A stretch of DNA of 64,000 nucleotides from Rhodococcus marinonascens NBRC 14363 (GTDB lineage Bacteria; Actinomycetota; Actinomycetes; Mycobacteriales; Mycobacteriaceae). Shown here one piece after another: positions 38,628 to 47,821 of this stretch (its first letter is position 1; each line of letters opens with the position of its first letter). The stretch lies in the NCBI RefSeq assembly GCF_001894885.1, contig NZ_BCXB01000001.1, positions 186,001 through 250,000 on the forward strand, in the 5' to 3' direction. The notes beneath the pieces are model-generated. The model worked only from the letters and a program-made list of their open reading frames with translations. It made no database searches and was not told the DNA's origin. Made by a program: the position numbers and the translations under genes.

Positions 38628-39554
38628 CTACCGGGGCCCTTCCAGTCCGGATGCCCTCTCGGCTCCTTTGCGGACCGGGCGGGCGCTCGCCGCTGCGGAC
38701 CCTCGGCTCCGGCTGATCAGCCACCCGACGGCCGCAGCGGCCGGGAACATCACGACGCCGTACACGGCGGCGGGGACGGCGATGTCGACGCTGTGGAGGA
38801 CACTGATCGAGATCGCTATCGCGAGTGTGCTGTTGTGGATGCCGATCTCCATCGAGCACGCGATGGACTGCCGCTTGTCTGTACCGAGAAGCTTCGGAAT
38901 GAAATAGCCCACAGTCAGACTCGCGAGGCAGAAGAGAGTCGTGACCGCCCCGACATCGGCGAGGTAGCTCCCGACGTTCTCCCGCTCGGCGGCGATGGTG
39001 CCGACGATGACGAGCACAAGGACGACGGCCGACGCGATCCGTACGGGCCGGTCCATGCGCCTCGCGAAGTCGGCGCGGTTGGCGCGCACCAGCATGCCGA
39101 TCACCACTGGGATGAGCACGATCGCGAACACCTGCAGAACCTTGGTGAATTCGAGGCCCATCGTGCCGGTGGTGGCAGGGTCGAAGTGCCCGAGTGCGAA
39201 GTTCGTGATGATCGGCAGCGTCACGACCGCAATCACCGAATTAACCGCGGTGAGAGTGATGTTCAGCGCGACGTCACCCCGGTATAGGTGACTGAAGAGA
39301 TTCGCCGTGGTGCCGCCGGGTGAGGCGGCGAGCACCATCATGCCGACCGCGAGCAGGGGTGGCAGATCGAACAGCAGTACCAGGCCGAATGCGACCGCGG
39401 GCAGGATCAGCAACTGGCACGCCAGCGCGATCGTCACGACGCGGGGATGCCGTGCGACACGCGCGAAATCGGCGACCGTCAGCGACAGGCCGAGTCCGAA
39501 CATGATGATCGCCAGCGCCGCCGGTAGGGCAACAGTGGCCAGGGGTGAGTTCAA
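38628..39554 (-). CDS. Bile acid:sodium symporter family transporter
   Basis: A 308-residue membrane protein with about nine to ten hydrophobic segments and the family segments ALAIIMFGLGLSLTVADF, AASPGGTTANLFSHLYRGDV and CSMEIGIHNSTLAIAISISV. BASS-family members import bile acids or other organic anions with sodium. The start appears to be TTG at 39554; GTG or ATG codons at residues 8 and 18 are alternatives. Its place inside the sterol block suggests uptake of a steroid acid (inference). No KstR-type box was seen immediately upstream. Confidence 0.85.
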   Translation of the reverse strand: MNSPLATVALPAALAIIMFGLGLSLTVADFARVARHPRVVTIALACQLLILPAVAFGLVLLFDLPPLLAVGMMVLAASPGGTTANLFSHLYRGDVALNITLTAVNSVIAVVTLPIITNFALGHFDPATTGTMGLEFTKVLQVFAIVLIPVVIGMLVRANRADFARRMDRPVRIASAVVLVLVIVGTIAAERENVGSYLADVGAVTTLFCLASLTVGYFIPKLLGTDKRQSIACSMEIGIHNSTLAIAISISVLHSVDIAVPAAVYGVVMFPAAAAVGWLISRSRGSAAASARPVRKGAERASGLEGPR

Positions 39555-39687
39555 GTCGATCGCCGTTCTCGTATGCAGATGTCACGCGCACACTAGCGGG
39601 ACCGCAACCCCCTCGTGGTCGGTTCGCCCGAACTCGGACGCCGGCCAACGAAGTGAACTCACCTTGGTTATGCGTCACTGCATACAG

Positions 39688-40512
39688 CTAGCGCCCCTCA
39701 AAATTCGGCGCGCGCTTCTCGGTGAAGGCGCGGGGGCCCTCCTTGGCGTCTGCACTCTTGAAGACTTCGGTGCCGAGGGCGGCGTCAACCTGGAAGGCAT
39801 CTTCTTCGTGCATGCCTTCGGTGTCGCGGATGGTTTTCAGGATGGCCTGAACCGCGAGGGGGCCGTTGGCTGCAATGAGGTCGGCGAGTTCGAGGGCCTT
39901 GTCGAGCGCCTGCCCGTCCGGGACGACGTGCCCGATAAGTCCGATCTCCTTGGCTTCGGGCGCCTTGATGTGGCGACCGGTGAGCAGGATGTCGGCCGCG
40001 ACGGTGTACGGAATCTGCCGGACGAGGCGCACCGCCGATCCACCGAGGGGAAACAGTCCCCACTTCGCCTCGGAGACGCCGAATTTGGCGCTTTCGCCGG
40101 CGACGCGGATGTCGGTGCCCTGGAGGATTTCGGTGCCGCCCGCAATGGCTGGACCTTCGACTGCGGCGATGAGTGGCTTCGTGACGCGTCGGCCCTTCAG
40201 GAGTGCCTCGATCTTTGACAGGTCCCAGCCGCCGCCGGAAAAGGAGTCACCGGGGTGCTGTGACGTCATGGCTTTCAGGTCCGCGCCCGCGCAGAACGCC
40301 CCGCCTGCGCCGGTGAGGATTGCGACCCGGATGTCCGGGTCGGAGTCGACCTGCTCCCATGCGTCCCGCATGATCGTCATCATTTCGCCGGACAGCGCAT
40401 TCTTCGCCTCGGGGCGGTTCATCGTGACGATCAGAACGTGTCCGCGCTTCTCGACGAGGCAGTGCGGCGACTGTGCCGAGACGTCGGACTTTTCGGTCGT
40501 TGTGGAGGACAC
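39688..40512 (-). CDS. echA19: Enoyl-CoA hydratase EchA19
   Basis: A 274-residue crotonase. Oxyanion-hole and catalytic regions are [15 protein letters not shown] and [20 protein letters not shown], followed by [16 protein letters not shown]. EchA19 hydrates the C22-C23 double bond of sterol side-chain CoA esters after dehydrogenation by FadE enzymes. The GTG at 40512 is chosen because GGGAGA lies 7 nt upstream; the frame is open much further but antisense to fadD19. Divergent from fadD19 with a KstR-type box between. Confidence 0.9.
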   Translation of the reverse strand: MSSTTTEKSDVSAQSPHCLVEKRGHVLIVTMNRPEAKNALSGEMMTIMRDAWEQVDSDPDIRVAILTGAGGAFCAGADLKAMTSQHPGDSFSGGGWDLSKIEALLKGRRVTKPLIAAVEGPAIAGGTEILQGTDIRVAGESAKFGVSEAKWGLFPLGGSAVRLVRQIPYTVAADILLTGRHIKAPEAKEIGLIGHVVPDGQALDKALELADLIAANGPLAVQAILKTIRDTEGMHEEDAFQVDAALGTEVFKSADAKEGPRAFTEKRAPNFEGR

Positions 40513-40566
40513 TGAAATCTCCCGAAGGTATGTGAGCTGGATCTCGAATTGGGTCTTGCCAGAAAC

Positions 40567-40580
40567 GGTAACACGTTCTA
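40567..40580. promoter_or_regulatory. KstR-type operator between echA19 and fadD19
   Basis: GGTAACACGTTCTA matches the KstR consensus except at the first base. It ends 10 bases before the fadD19 GTG, in the place of a ribosome site. Confidence 0.65.
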
Positions 40581-40590
40581 CTTTGTTGAC

Positions 40591-42258
40591 GTGGCCCTTA
40601 ACATCGCAGACCTCGTAGAGCACACAATCGATCTTATTCCCGACCGTGTCGCGCTGTTGGCCGGCGATCGGGAGGTGACGTATGCGCAGTTGGAGGAGAG
40701 GGCCAATCGCCTCGGCCACTACCTGCGTGAACAGGGTGTCCAGCCCGGCGACAAAGTAGGTATATACTGCCGCAACACCATCGAAGCGATCGAAGCCATG
40801 GTGGCGGTCTTCAAGATCCGCGCAGTGATGGTGAACGTCAACTATCGCTACATCGAGAACGAATTGCACTACATCTTCGACAACTCGGACATGGTTGCAC
40901 TCATCCACGAGCGTCGGTATTCCGACAAGGTGGCCGCTGTGCTGCCCGAGACACCGCTGCTGAAGACCACCATCGTAATCGAAGACGGTACCGAACTCGC
41001 GTACGAAGGGGTCGAGTACGAGGCCGCGCTGGCGCAGAGTTCCCCCGACCGCGATTTCGGTGAACGTAGCAACGACGACCTGTACATGCTCTACACCGGC
41101 GGCACCACCGGGAAGCCCAAGGGTGTCATGTGGCGCCAGGAAGATGTGTGGCGAGTGCTCGGCGGCGGCATCAACTTCATCACCGGCGAATACGTCGAGG
41201 ACGAGTGGGAACTCGCTAAGGTCGGCGCCGAGAACCCCGTCATGGTCCGCTTTCCGATTCCGCCGATGATCCACGGTGGCAGCCAGTGGGCGGTGTTTCA
41301 CAGCCTGTTCGGTGGCGGCACGTGCGTCATGCACCCGGAGTTCGGCGGCCACGACGTATGGCGGATCATCGACAAGCACAAGGTCAACCTCATCTTCATC
41401 ACGGGTGATGCCATGGCGCGTCCCATGCTCGACGCACTGTTGGAGGGCAACAAGGCGACCGGCGAGCCATACGATCTGTCCTCTCTGTACGTGATGGCGA
41501 GTTCGGCGGCGCTGTTCTCGCCGAGCATCAGGGAGAAGTATCTCGAACTTCTGCCCAACCGTATGATCACCGACTCCATCGGTTCGTCCGAGACTGGCTT
41601 CGGCGGCCTTGCGGTGGTCGCGAAGGGCGAGTCGCGCGGCGGCGGACCGACGGTGAAGATCGACGCGTCCACTACGGTTCTCGACGACGTGGGCAACCCG
41701 GTCAAACCGGGTTCAGGTGAGATCGGCTTCCTCGCGCGCAGGGGGCACCTCCCGCTCGGCTACTACAAGGATGACGAGAAGACCAAGGCCACCTTCAAGG
41801 AATTCAACGGGATCCGCTACGCCATTCCCGGCGACTTCGCGCGGGTGGAGGCCGATGGCACGGTAACCATGCTCGGCCGCGGTTCGGTATCGATCAACAG
41901 CGGAGGCGAGAAGATCTTCCCCGAGGAGGTCGAGGGCGCGCTGAAATCGCATCCTGACATCTTCGACGCATTGGTCGTCGGCATCCCCGACGAGCGCTTC
42001 GGCCAACGCGTTGCGGCCGTCGTACAGACCCGTGACGGGCTGCGACCCGGCCTGCACGAAATCGCCGCGGCGGTGCGCAAGGAGCTTGCGGGATACAAGG
42101 TTCCGCGCAGTCTGTGGTTCGTCGACGAGATCAAGCGTTCGCCGGCAGGCAAACCAGACTATCGCTGGGCCAAGGAGCAGACCGAGGCCCGTCCGGCCGA
42201 CGACCACAACGGCGGCGGCGAGTCCGAGAGCAGCACCATCAAGAGCAGTGAGGCCTAA
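40591..42258 (+). CDS. fadD19: Steroid-CoA ligase FadD19
   Basis: A 555-residue AMP-forming acyl-CoA synthetase with the P-loop [11 protein letters not shown] at residues 168-178 and the C-terminal [20 protein letters not shown] hinge. FadD19 activates C26-oxidised sterols with a full-length side chain to CoA esters. The GTG at 40591 is the family start ([14 protein letters not shown]). No Shine-Dalgarno is visible: the operator ends 10 bases earlier, so a leaderless message is likely. A nitronate-monooxygenase-like gene begins at the very next base after its TAA. Confidence 0.92.
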   Translation: MALNIADLVEHTIDLIPDRVALLAGDREVTYAQLEERANRLGHYLREQGVQPGDKVGIYCRNTIEAIEAMVAVFKIRAVMVNVNYRYIENELHYIFDNSDMVALIHERRYSDKVAAVLPETPLLKTTIVIEDGTELAYEGVEYEAALAQSSPDRDFGERSNDDLYMLYTGGTTGKPKGVMWRQEDVWRVLGGGINFITGEYVEDEWELAKVGAENPVMVRFPIPPMIHGGSQWAVFHSLFGGGTCVMHPEFGGHDVWRIIDKHKVNLIFITGDAMARPMLDALLEGNKATGEPYDLSSLYVMASSAALFSPSIREKYLELLPNRMITDSIGSSETGFGGLAVVAKGESRGGGPTVKIDASTTVLDDVGNPVKPGSGEIGFLARRGHLPLGYYKDDEKTKATFKEFNGIRYAIPGDFARVEADGTVTMLGRGSVSINSGGEKIFPEEVEGALKSHPDIFDALVVGIPDERFGQRVAAVVQTRDGLRPGLHEIAAAVRKELAGYKVPRSLWFVDEIKRSPAGKPDYRWAKEQTEARPADDHNGGGESESSTIKSSEA

Positions 42259-43374
42259 ATGCACACAGGGTTGAGCGAGAAGTTCGGCATCGAGTACCCG
42301 ATCTTCGGGTTTACTCCGTCCGAACACGTAGCCGCGGCGATTTCCCGGGCCGGCGGCTTGGGAGTCCTCGGCTGCGTCCGTTTCAACGACCCCGAGGAGC
42401 TCGAGGCCGTTCTGACGTGGCTGGACGAGAACACCGACGGCAAACCGTATGGTGTCGACATCGTGATGCCTGCGAAGATCCCGACCGAGGGCACGTCGGT
42501 GGACCTCGACTCGCTGATCCCGGACGAGCACCGAGCGTTCGTCGACCGGACTCTGTCGGAACTCGGTGTACCGGGGCTGGATTCGGGCATCGAACACGCC
42601 GAGGGTGTACTCGGCTGGCTGCACTCGGTGGCGCGCTCACACGTGGATGTGGCGCTCAATCACCGCATCGCGCTGATCGCCAATGCTCTCGGGTCGCCGC
42701 CGAAGGATGTGGTCGACCGCGCTCACGAGAAGGGCGTGCCGGTGGCGGCGCTTGCCGGCGCGGTCGAGCATGCGCGTAGGCACGTCGAGAACGGCGTCGA
42801 CATCGTCATCGCACAGGGTTACGAGGCCGGTGGGCACACCGGCGAGATCGCATCTATGGTGCTCGTTCCCGAGATCGTCGATGCCATTGGTGATTCCGCC
42901 GCAGTACTCGCAGCCGGGGGAATCGGGAGTGGGCGTCAGGTGGCCGCGGCGCTGTCGCTGGGCGCCACCGGCGTCTGGATGGGGTCGTACTGGCTCACCA
43001 CGTCCGAATACAAGCTAGGCGGTGCGTCGTCCGAGGGCCCGTCCGCCGTCCAGCAGGCATTCCTCCGTGCGACGTCCTCGGACACGGTGCGGTCGCGAAT
43101 CTACACGGGCAAACCTGCTCGTCTTCTCAAGACCAAGTGGACCGAGGCTTGGTCGGCGCCGGAAGCGCCGGCGCCACTGCCAATGCCGCTACAGAACCTC
43201 TTGGTCAGCGAGGCGCATCAGCGGATCACCGCCTCCGAGAACCCGGACGTCGTGGCGATGCCGGTGGGTCAGATCGTCGGCCGGATGAACGAGATCCGTC
43301 CGGTGGCTGAGGTAATGGACGAACTCGTCGCCGGCTTCGACTCGGCGGTAACTCGCCTCGACGGCTTCAAATAG
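42259..43374 (+). CDS. Nitronate-monooxygenase-family flavoprotein linked to fadD19
   Basis: A 371-residue TIM-barrel flavoprotein. The FMN-binding motif AQGYEAGGHTGEIASM and AAGGIGSGRQVAAALSLGAT are typical of the 2-nitropropane dioxygenase/enoyl reductase family. It begins at the base after the fadD19 stop, so the two are co-translated. Unlike ipdC it has an extended insertion around residues 80-125. In this setting it may reduce a double bond of a CoA-bound sterol intermediate (inference). I do not know a characterised counterpart. Confidence 0.85.
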   Translation: MHTGLSEKFGIEYPIFGFTPSEHVAAAISRAGGLGVLGCVRFNDPEELEAVLTWLDENTDGKPYGVDIVMPAKIPTEGTSVDLDSLIPDEHRAFVDRTLSELGVPGLDSGIEHAEGVLGWLHSVARSHVDVALNHRIALIANALGSPPKDVVDRAHEKGVPVAALAGAVEHARRHVENGVDIVIAQGYEAGGHTGEIASMVLVPEIVDAIGDSAAVLAAGGIGSGRQVAAALSLGATGVWMGSYWLTTSEYKLGGASSEGPSAVQQAFLRATSSDTVRSRIYTGKPARLLKTKWTEAWSAPEAPAPLPMPLQNLLVSEAHQRITASENPDVVAMPVGQIVGRMNEIRPVAEVMDELVAGFDSAVTRLDGFK

Positions 43375-43379
43375 CACAC

Positions 43380-44951
43380 TCACAGGGGGGAGTAGAGGGC
43401 GCCGTCGCGAACCCAGACTGGATCGCCGCAGTTGTCCGCTTCGGCGCTCAATACACGGGTGAGAACCTTGAACGTTGCGGTCCGTGGAAGTTCGGTGCAC
43501 ACCCGGATCAGGCTCGGGCGTTGCTTCGGACCCAGATCGGACTGCGCATCCAGGAAGTCGGCAAAGGCAATGGGATCGAAACCGCGCGTCGGGACGATTG
43601 CCGCCATCACGCGATCGCCGACCTCGGCGTCGGGTACCGCATACACCGATACCTGGGCGAATCCGTCGTAGCGCTGCAGGATGCGTTCGATAATCGCGGA
43701 ACCGATGTTCTCGCCATCGACCCGCAGCCAGCCCGAACTACGCCCGGCGAAGTAGACGAACCCGTCCGCGTCCCGGTAGGCGAGGTCGCCGCTCCAGTAC
43801 ATGCCGCCGCGGATCCGTTCGGCATCGGCCGCGGGATCGTTGTAGTAGCCCGCGAATGCCCCCAGACCGGTGGTGTTGACGAGTTCGCCCGTCGCCGCGT
43901 CGGCGTTGACCAATCGGCCTGAGTAATCGAATTCCGCAGGCGGACAGGGTTGCCCAGTCTCGCCGTTCAAGATCGAGATCCCGTCTGGGAGCCTTCCCAG
44001 CGCACCCGGGGGCGCTCCGGGTGTGGCCGAAATGGCGATACCGCCTTCCGTGGAGCCGAACCCGTCGATCACTGCGGTACCGAAGCGACGCGAGAATGCG
44101 GCTACGGCCGGAGCGGATCCCTCGTTGCCGTACATCAATCGGAGGGTGTTGTCGACGTCGTCGGGCAATTCGGGAGTCGCCAGCACATACGCCAGTGGCT
44201 TGCCGACGTAGTTGGCGTACGTGACGCCGTACCTGCGGACATCGATGAGAAAGTTTGATGCGGAGAACTTGCGTCGCAACGCAATCGAACTGTGCCCGGC
44301 CAGTGCCACGGACCACGCCGCCATCATCGCATTGGAATGGAACAGGGGCATCGACATGTATACGACATCGTCCGGTGACAAACCGAAGCGCTCGGCGAGC
44401 ATGATCCCGGGGTCGGCGATCTTCGCATGAGTGCAGCGCACTGCTTTCGGATCGCCGCTCGTTCCCGATGTGAAGATGAGCATGAACAGGTCGTTGGGCG
44501 CCACTGTCCGGGGGGTGAATTCGGGTCGTTCGCCGGCGAGCAACGCCGCCCACGACTCCGAATCCACGTCGATGACGGGCACATCGAGGCCGAGCCCTTT
44601 AAGCAACCCGGAGCGTCCACGTTCGGTGAAAATCACCTGGCATTTCGCGATCTCGACGTCGCGGGCCAGTGCGGCCCCGCGTCTGGTGGTATTGAGCCCC
44701 ACCAGCACGGTGCCGGATAGTGCGGCCGCTCCTGCGAGGAGCGAGAACTCCGGTACGTTGTCCATCAGCACGCCGAAGTGCGGAGGCTCGTTGGCGTCGA
44801 GTAGATCCTCGAGGACCGCGGCACGCCGCTCACTCGCCCGCACGTGATCGGACCACGGCAGGAAGCGGTCTTCGAAGTACAGTCCCTGAGCCTGGGCGTC
44901 GGCGACCCCCAGGATCAGATCCGTGACTGTGCGCGTGTGCGCCGCTGTCAT
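43380..44951 (-). CDS. fadD17: Steroid-CoA ligase FadD17
   Basis: A 523-residue AMP-forming acyl-CoA synthetase with the P-loop FTSGTSGDPKA (residues 160-170) and DGFGSTEGGIAISATPGAPP as motif II. By position between fadE27 and echA19/fadD19 it is FadD17, which prefers sterol intermediates with a shortened side chain. The ATG at 44951 overlaps the fadE27 stop by 4 nt. It is the third gene of the leftward fadE26-fadE27-fadD17 operon and is convergent with the flavoprotein gene. Confidence 0.9.
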   Translation of the reverse strand: MTAAHTRTVTDLILGVADAQAQGLYFEDRFLPWSDHVRASERRAAVLEDLLDANEPPHFGVLMDNVPEFSLLAGAAALSGTVLVGLNTTRRGAALARDVEIAKCQVIFTERGRSGLLKGLGLDVPVIDVDSESWAALLAGERPEFTPRTVAPNDLFMLIFTSGTSGDPKAVRCTHAKIADPGIMLAERFGLSPDDVVYMSMPLFHSNAMMAAWSVALAGHSSIALRRKFSASNFLIDVRRYGVTYANYVGKPLAYVLATPELPDDVDNTLRLMYGNEGSAPAVAAFSRRFGTAVIDGFGSTEGGIAISATPGAPPGALGRLPDGISILNGETGQPCPPAEFDYSGRLVNADAATGELVNTTGLGAFAGYYNDPAADAERIRGGMYWSGDLAYRDADGFVYFAGRSSGWLRVDGENIGSAIIERILQRYDGFAQVSVYAVPDAEVGDRVMAAIVPTRGFDPIAFADFLDAQSDLGPKQRPSLIRVCTELPRTATFKVLTRVLSAEADNCGDPVWVRDGALYSPL

Positions 44952-46069
44952 GAGGGGACGGTGGCCAATTCGGCTCCGAGCGTCCGCAATTGCTGCGTGG
45001 CCGAACCGAGTCGGAACTCGAGAGCCTTGGCGGCCAGGAAGTACCGGTGCACAGGATGGTCTTCGTCGAGTCCGACACCGCCGTGGACGTGGATGACGGT
45101 ATGGGCGACCCGGTGCCCGGCATCGGAGGCCCAGAAGTTGGCGGTGTGGACGTCACCCGCCCCGGGCAGTCCCTCGCTGAGCCGCCATGCTGCCTGCCAC
45201 AGTGTGAGTCGGACACCCTTGACGTCTATGTAGCCGTCGGCGAGTCGCTGCGCCACGGCCTGGAAGCTGCCGATGGGGCGGTCGAACTGCACCCGTTCGC
45301 GAGCGTACGCCGCGGTGAGTGCCAGTGCTTGGTCAAGCACTCCGTACTGATACGCGCAGGCGCCGAGGGAGCCGCGCTCGACGAGCCAGTCGACGATCTC
45401 ACCCCCCTGCTCGATGGTGCCGAGAAGTCGGTCCTCGCCGACCACGACACCGTGCAGGGCCAACTCGCCGACGCTGGCCCGGTCGACGGTGTGTTGTCGG
45501 GTGACGGTCACGCCCGCGTCGTCAGGTCGGACGAGGAAGACAGCGACGCCGTTCGGGGTGGCGGCCGGGACCAGGAACAGGTCAGCCGACGGTGCAGCGT
45601 CCACGACGATCTTGGTGCCGTCGAGTATCCATCCGTTCGGGCCGCGCTCGGCGCGCGTGACGGGTGCGCCCGGGGTGTCGCCCAGTTCTTCGTCGAGAGC
45701 GACGGTGAGGATCTTCGTGCCCTTTGCCGCCGGCATCCCCCATTCGGACCGCTGTTGCGCGGTACCGTATTTCGCGATGGCACCTGCAGCCATGACGATC
45801 GTGGAGAGGTAGGGCACCGGGGCGACCGCGCGCCCGAGTTCGATGAGGATGCTGCACTGCTCGAGTACACCGAACCCGTCCCCACCCACCGATTCCGGGA
45901 GCGCGGCGCTCAGGACGTCAGACGCCGAGAGAGCTGACCAGAGACGACGGTCGAGTCGGTCGTCCGCGGCGTCGAGTTCGCGCAGCCGCTCGTTGGTGAC
46001 CAGTTCTCCGACGATCCCGCGGGTGAGCCCCGCCAGATCCTGCTGGGCCTCGGTATAGGTGAAATCCAT
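44948..46069 (-). CDS. fadE27: Acyl-CoA dehydrogenase subunit FadE27 (ChsE5)
   Basis: A 373-residue acyl-CoA dehydrogenase-fold protein starting MDFTYTEAQQDLAGLTRGIV. FAD-side motifs are weaker than in FadE26, as expected for one half of the heteromeric ChsE4-ChsE5 enzyme that dehydrogenates sterol side-chain CoA esters. The ATG at 46069 lies 11 bases after the fadE26 stop. C-terminal VHVHGGVGLDEDHPVHRYFL matches the family. Confidence 0.9.
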   Translation of the reverse strand: MDFTYTEAQQDLAGLTRGIVGELVTNERLRELDAADDRLDRRLWSALSASDVLSAALPESVGGDGFGVLEQCSILIELGRAVAPVPYLSTIVMAAGAIAKYGTAQQRSEWGMPAAKGTKILTVALDEELGDTPGAPVTRAERGPNGWILDGTKIVVDAAPSADLFLVPAATPNGVAVFLVRPDDAGVTVTRQHTVDRASVGELALHGVVVGEDRLLGTIEQGGEIVDWLVERGSLGACAYQYGVLDQALALTAAYARERVQFDRPIGSFQAVAQRLADGYIDVKGVRLTLWQAAWRLSEGLPGAGDVHTANFWASDAGHRVAHTVIHVHGGVGLDEDHPVHRYFLAAKALEFRLGSATQQLRTLGAELATVPS

Positions 46070-46080
46070 GTTCGTGTGTC

Positions 46081-47268
46081 CTAACGCTTGGCGGGGGGCA
46101 GTCCGAGGGCGGTCATGCCGATGATGTCGCGTTGCACCTCGTTGGTTCCGCCGCCGAAGGTGAGGATCAGCGACGAGCGGTGCATCCGCTCGAGGCGGCC
46201 GCGCAACAGGACGCCGGGGGAGTTCTGGCGCAGTGTGGCCGAAGGCCCGAGGATCTCCATCAGAAGGCGGTACGCCTCGGTGGCGAATTCTGTGCCGTAC
46301 ACCTTGTTGGCGGACGCGGCCTCCCGACCAGGTGCGCCATCCCCAGTCGCTCCAGAAGCGATCTCCCAGTTCATCAACTTGAGGTATTCGGCCTTGGCAT
46401 GAACGCGCGCGAGGCTGATCTGGACCCATTCCTGGTCTATGACGCGGCGCCCGTCGGGCAACTTGGTGTTTTGCGCCCACTCGCGCACCTCGCGTAGGGC
46501 GGTCAGAACCGGTCCGGCGGATGTCAGGGCGACGCGTTCGTGGTTGAGTTGGTTGGTGATCAGGGACCAGCCGCCATGCTCGGGGCCGACGAGCGCGGAC
46601 GAGGGAACCCGCACGTCCTGGTAGTAGGTCGCGCTCGTGTCCGGGCCCGCCATCGTGTGGACGGGGGTATACGAGAAGCCTTCGGCGGTCGTCGGAACGA
46701 TCAGAACGCTGATGCCCTTGTGTTTCCTGGCCTCGGGATCGGTGCGGCAGGCCAGCCACACGTAGTCGGCGTACGCGATCAGGCTGGTCCACATCTTCTG
46801 GCCGTTGATGACGTAGTCGTCGCCATCTTTGACGGCGGCGGTGCGGAGGGCGGCGAGGTCGGTTCCCGCTTCGGGCTCGGAGTAACCGATCGAGAAGTGC
46901 AGTTCACCCGCGGAGATCTTGGGCAGGAAGTACGACTTCTGTTCCGGGGTACCGAAGTGCATGATCGTCGGTGCTACGGAGTTGATGGTGAGGAAGGGGA
47001 CGGGCGCACCGGCGATGGCCGCTTCGTCGGTGAAGATCAGCTGCTCCATCGCCGAACGTTCCTGGCCGCCATACTCCTTGGGCCATCCGAGAGTCAGCCA
47101 GCCGTCCTTACCCATCTGGGAGACGACCTCGCGATAAACGTTGCCCTCGCCGTACTCGCCGGTATTGGCGGCCAGGGCTTCTCGACGCTCCGGCGTCATC
47201 AGCTTCGCGAAATACGCACGCAGTTCTTCCCTCAGCTGCTGTTGCTGCGGCGTGTAGGTGATGTGCAT
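46081..47268 (-). CDS. fadE26: Acyl-CoA dehydrogenase subunit FadE26 (ChsE4)
   Basis: A 395-residue acyl-CoA dehydrogenase-fold protein with IGYSEPEAGTDLAALRTAAV (FAD/substrate segment), NGQKMWTSLIAYADYVWLAC, and E244 in QLNHERV as a likely catalytic base. It pairs with FadE27 in an alpha2beta2 enzyme that starts each round of sterol side-chain beta-oxidation. The ATG at 47268 is chosen because GAGAGGT lies 7 nt upstream. Two KstR-type boxes lie between it and fdxD. Confidence 0.92.
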   Translation of the reverse strand: MHITYTPQQQQLREELRAYFAKLMTPERREALAANTGEYGEGNVYREVVSQMGKDGWLTLGWPKEYGGQERSAMEQLIFTDEAAIAGAPVPFLTINSVAPTIMHFGTPEQKSYFLPKISAGELHFSIGYSEPEAGTDLAALRTAAVKDGDDYVINGQKMWTSLIAYADYVWLACRTDPEARKHKGISVLIVPTTAEGFSYTPVHTMAGPDTSATYYQDVRVPSSALVGPEHGGWSLITNQLNHERVALTSAGPVLTALREVREWAQNTKLPDGRRVIDQEWVQISLARVHAKAEYLKLMNWEIASGATGDGAPGREAASANKVYGTEFATEAYRLLMEILGPSATLRQNSPGVLLRGRLERMHRSSLILTFGGGTNEVQRDIIGMTALGLPPAKR

Positions 47269-47308
47269 CGAAATACCTCTCCGGTCGAGAGCTGAAATCA
47301 GCAAAATC

Positions 47309-47322
47309 TGGCACAGGTTCCA
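47309..47322. promoter_or_regulatory. KstR-type operator, fadE26 side
   Basis: TGGCACAGGTTCCA matches the KstR consensus with one change in the AAC core. It lies 40 bases before the fadE26 start. Confidence 0.55.
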
Positions 47323-47412
47323 GTCACTGCAATGGCGGAGCCGGCCCCGACTGGTTCCGAGGCGAGCCAGGTGGGACTGCTCGCAGTCGTGAAACGAATC
47401 ATTGCACACGAC

Positions 47413-47426
47413 TGGAACAGGTTCTA
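47413..47426. promoter_or_regulatory. KstR-type operator, fdxD side
   Basis: TGGAACAGGTTCTA matches the KstR consensus fully. It lies about 100 bases before fdxD, forming with the box at 47309 a divergent, two-operator promoter region. Confidence 0.75.
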
Positions 47427-47526
47427 GTGTAATTGGAGGAACGGTGTCCGCCACATGTCGGCGGCGCCGGGGCCATGAATGACTCGACACCGTGAATGAC
47501 TCGACAAGGGGAAGAGGAAATTAGCT

Positions 47527-47718
47527 ATGGAGGTCAGAGTCGATTTCGACCGCTGTGAGGCCAATGGTGTCTGCGTAGGGATCGCACCCGACATCTTCGA
47601 CCTCGACGACGACGATCAGCTGCACATCACTACCGCGGTTCTGCCCGCTGACCGGGAGGATGATGTGCGCACCGCGATCGCACAGTGCCCGAGGGCCGCG
47701 CTCAGCGAGCATCCCTGA
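47527..47718 (+). CDS. fdxD: 3Fe-4S ferredoxin FdxD
   Basis: A 63-residue ferredoxin with cluster cysteines C10 and C16 (CEANGVC) and C54 (CPRAAL), the pattern of actinobacterial 3Fe-4S ferredoxins that feed P450s. By position it is FdxD (Rv3503c), reported as an electron donor to CYP125-type enzymes. It is preceded by AAGGGGAAGAGGAAATTAGCT. The next gene, hsd4A, has its own KstR-type box in the gap. Confidence 0.9.
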   Translation: MEVRVDFDRCEANGVCVGIAPDIFDLDDDDQLHITTAVLPADREDDVRTAIAQCPRAALSEHP

Positions 47719-47735
47719 CCATTGTTGCCCAGAAT

Positions 47736-47749
47736 AAGAACACGTTCTA
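47736..47749. promoter_or_regulatory. KstR-type operator upstream of hsd4A
   Basis: AAGAACACGTTCTA matches the KstR consensus except at the first base. It lies in the fdxD-hsd4A gap, 72 bases before the hsd4A ATG, so hsd4A may have its own promoter. Confidence 0.65.
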
Positions 47750-47821
47750 CAGTTGCTTTGTCCTGTCGTCTCGGCGGGGTTCCCGATCGCGTCGAGTGCG
47801 CAGAACCAGGAGAGCGTGTTC

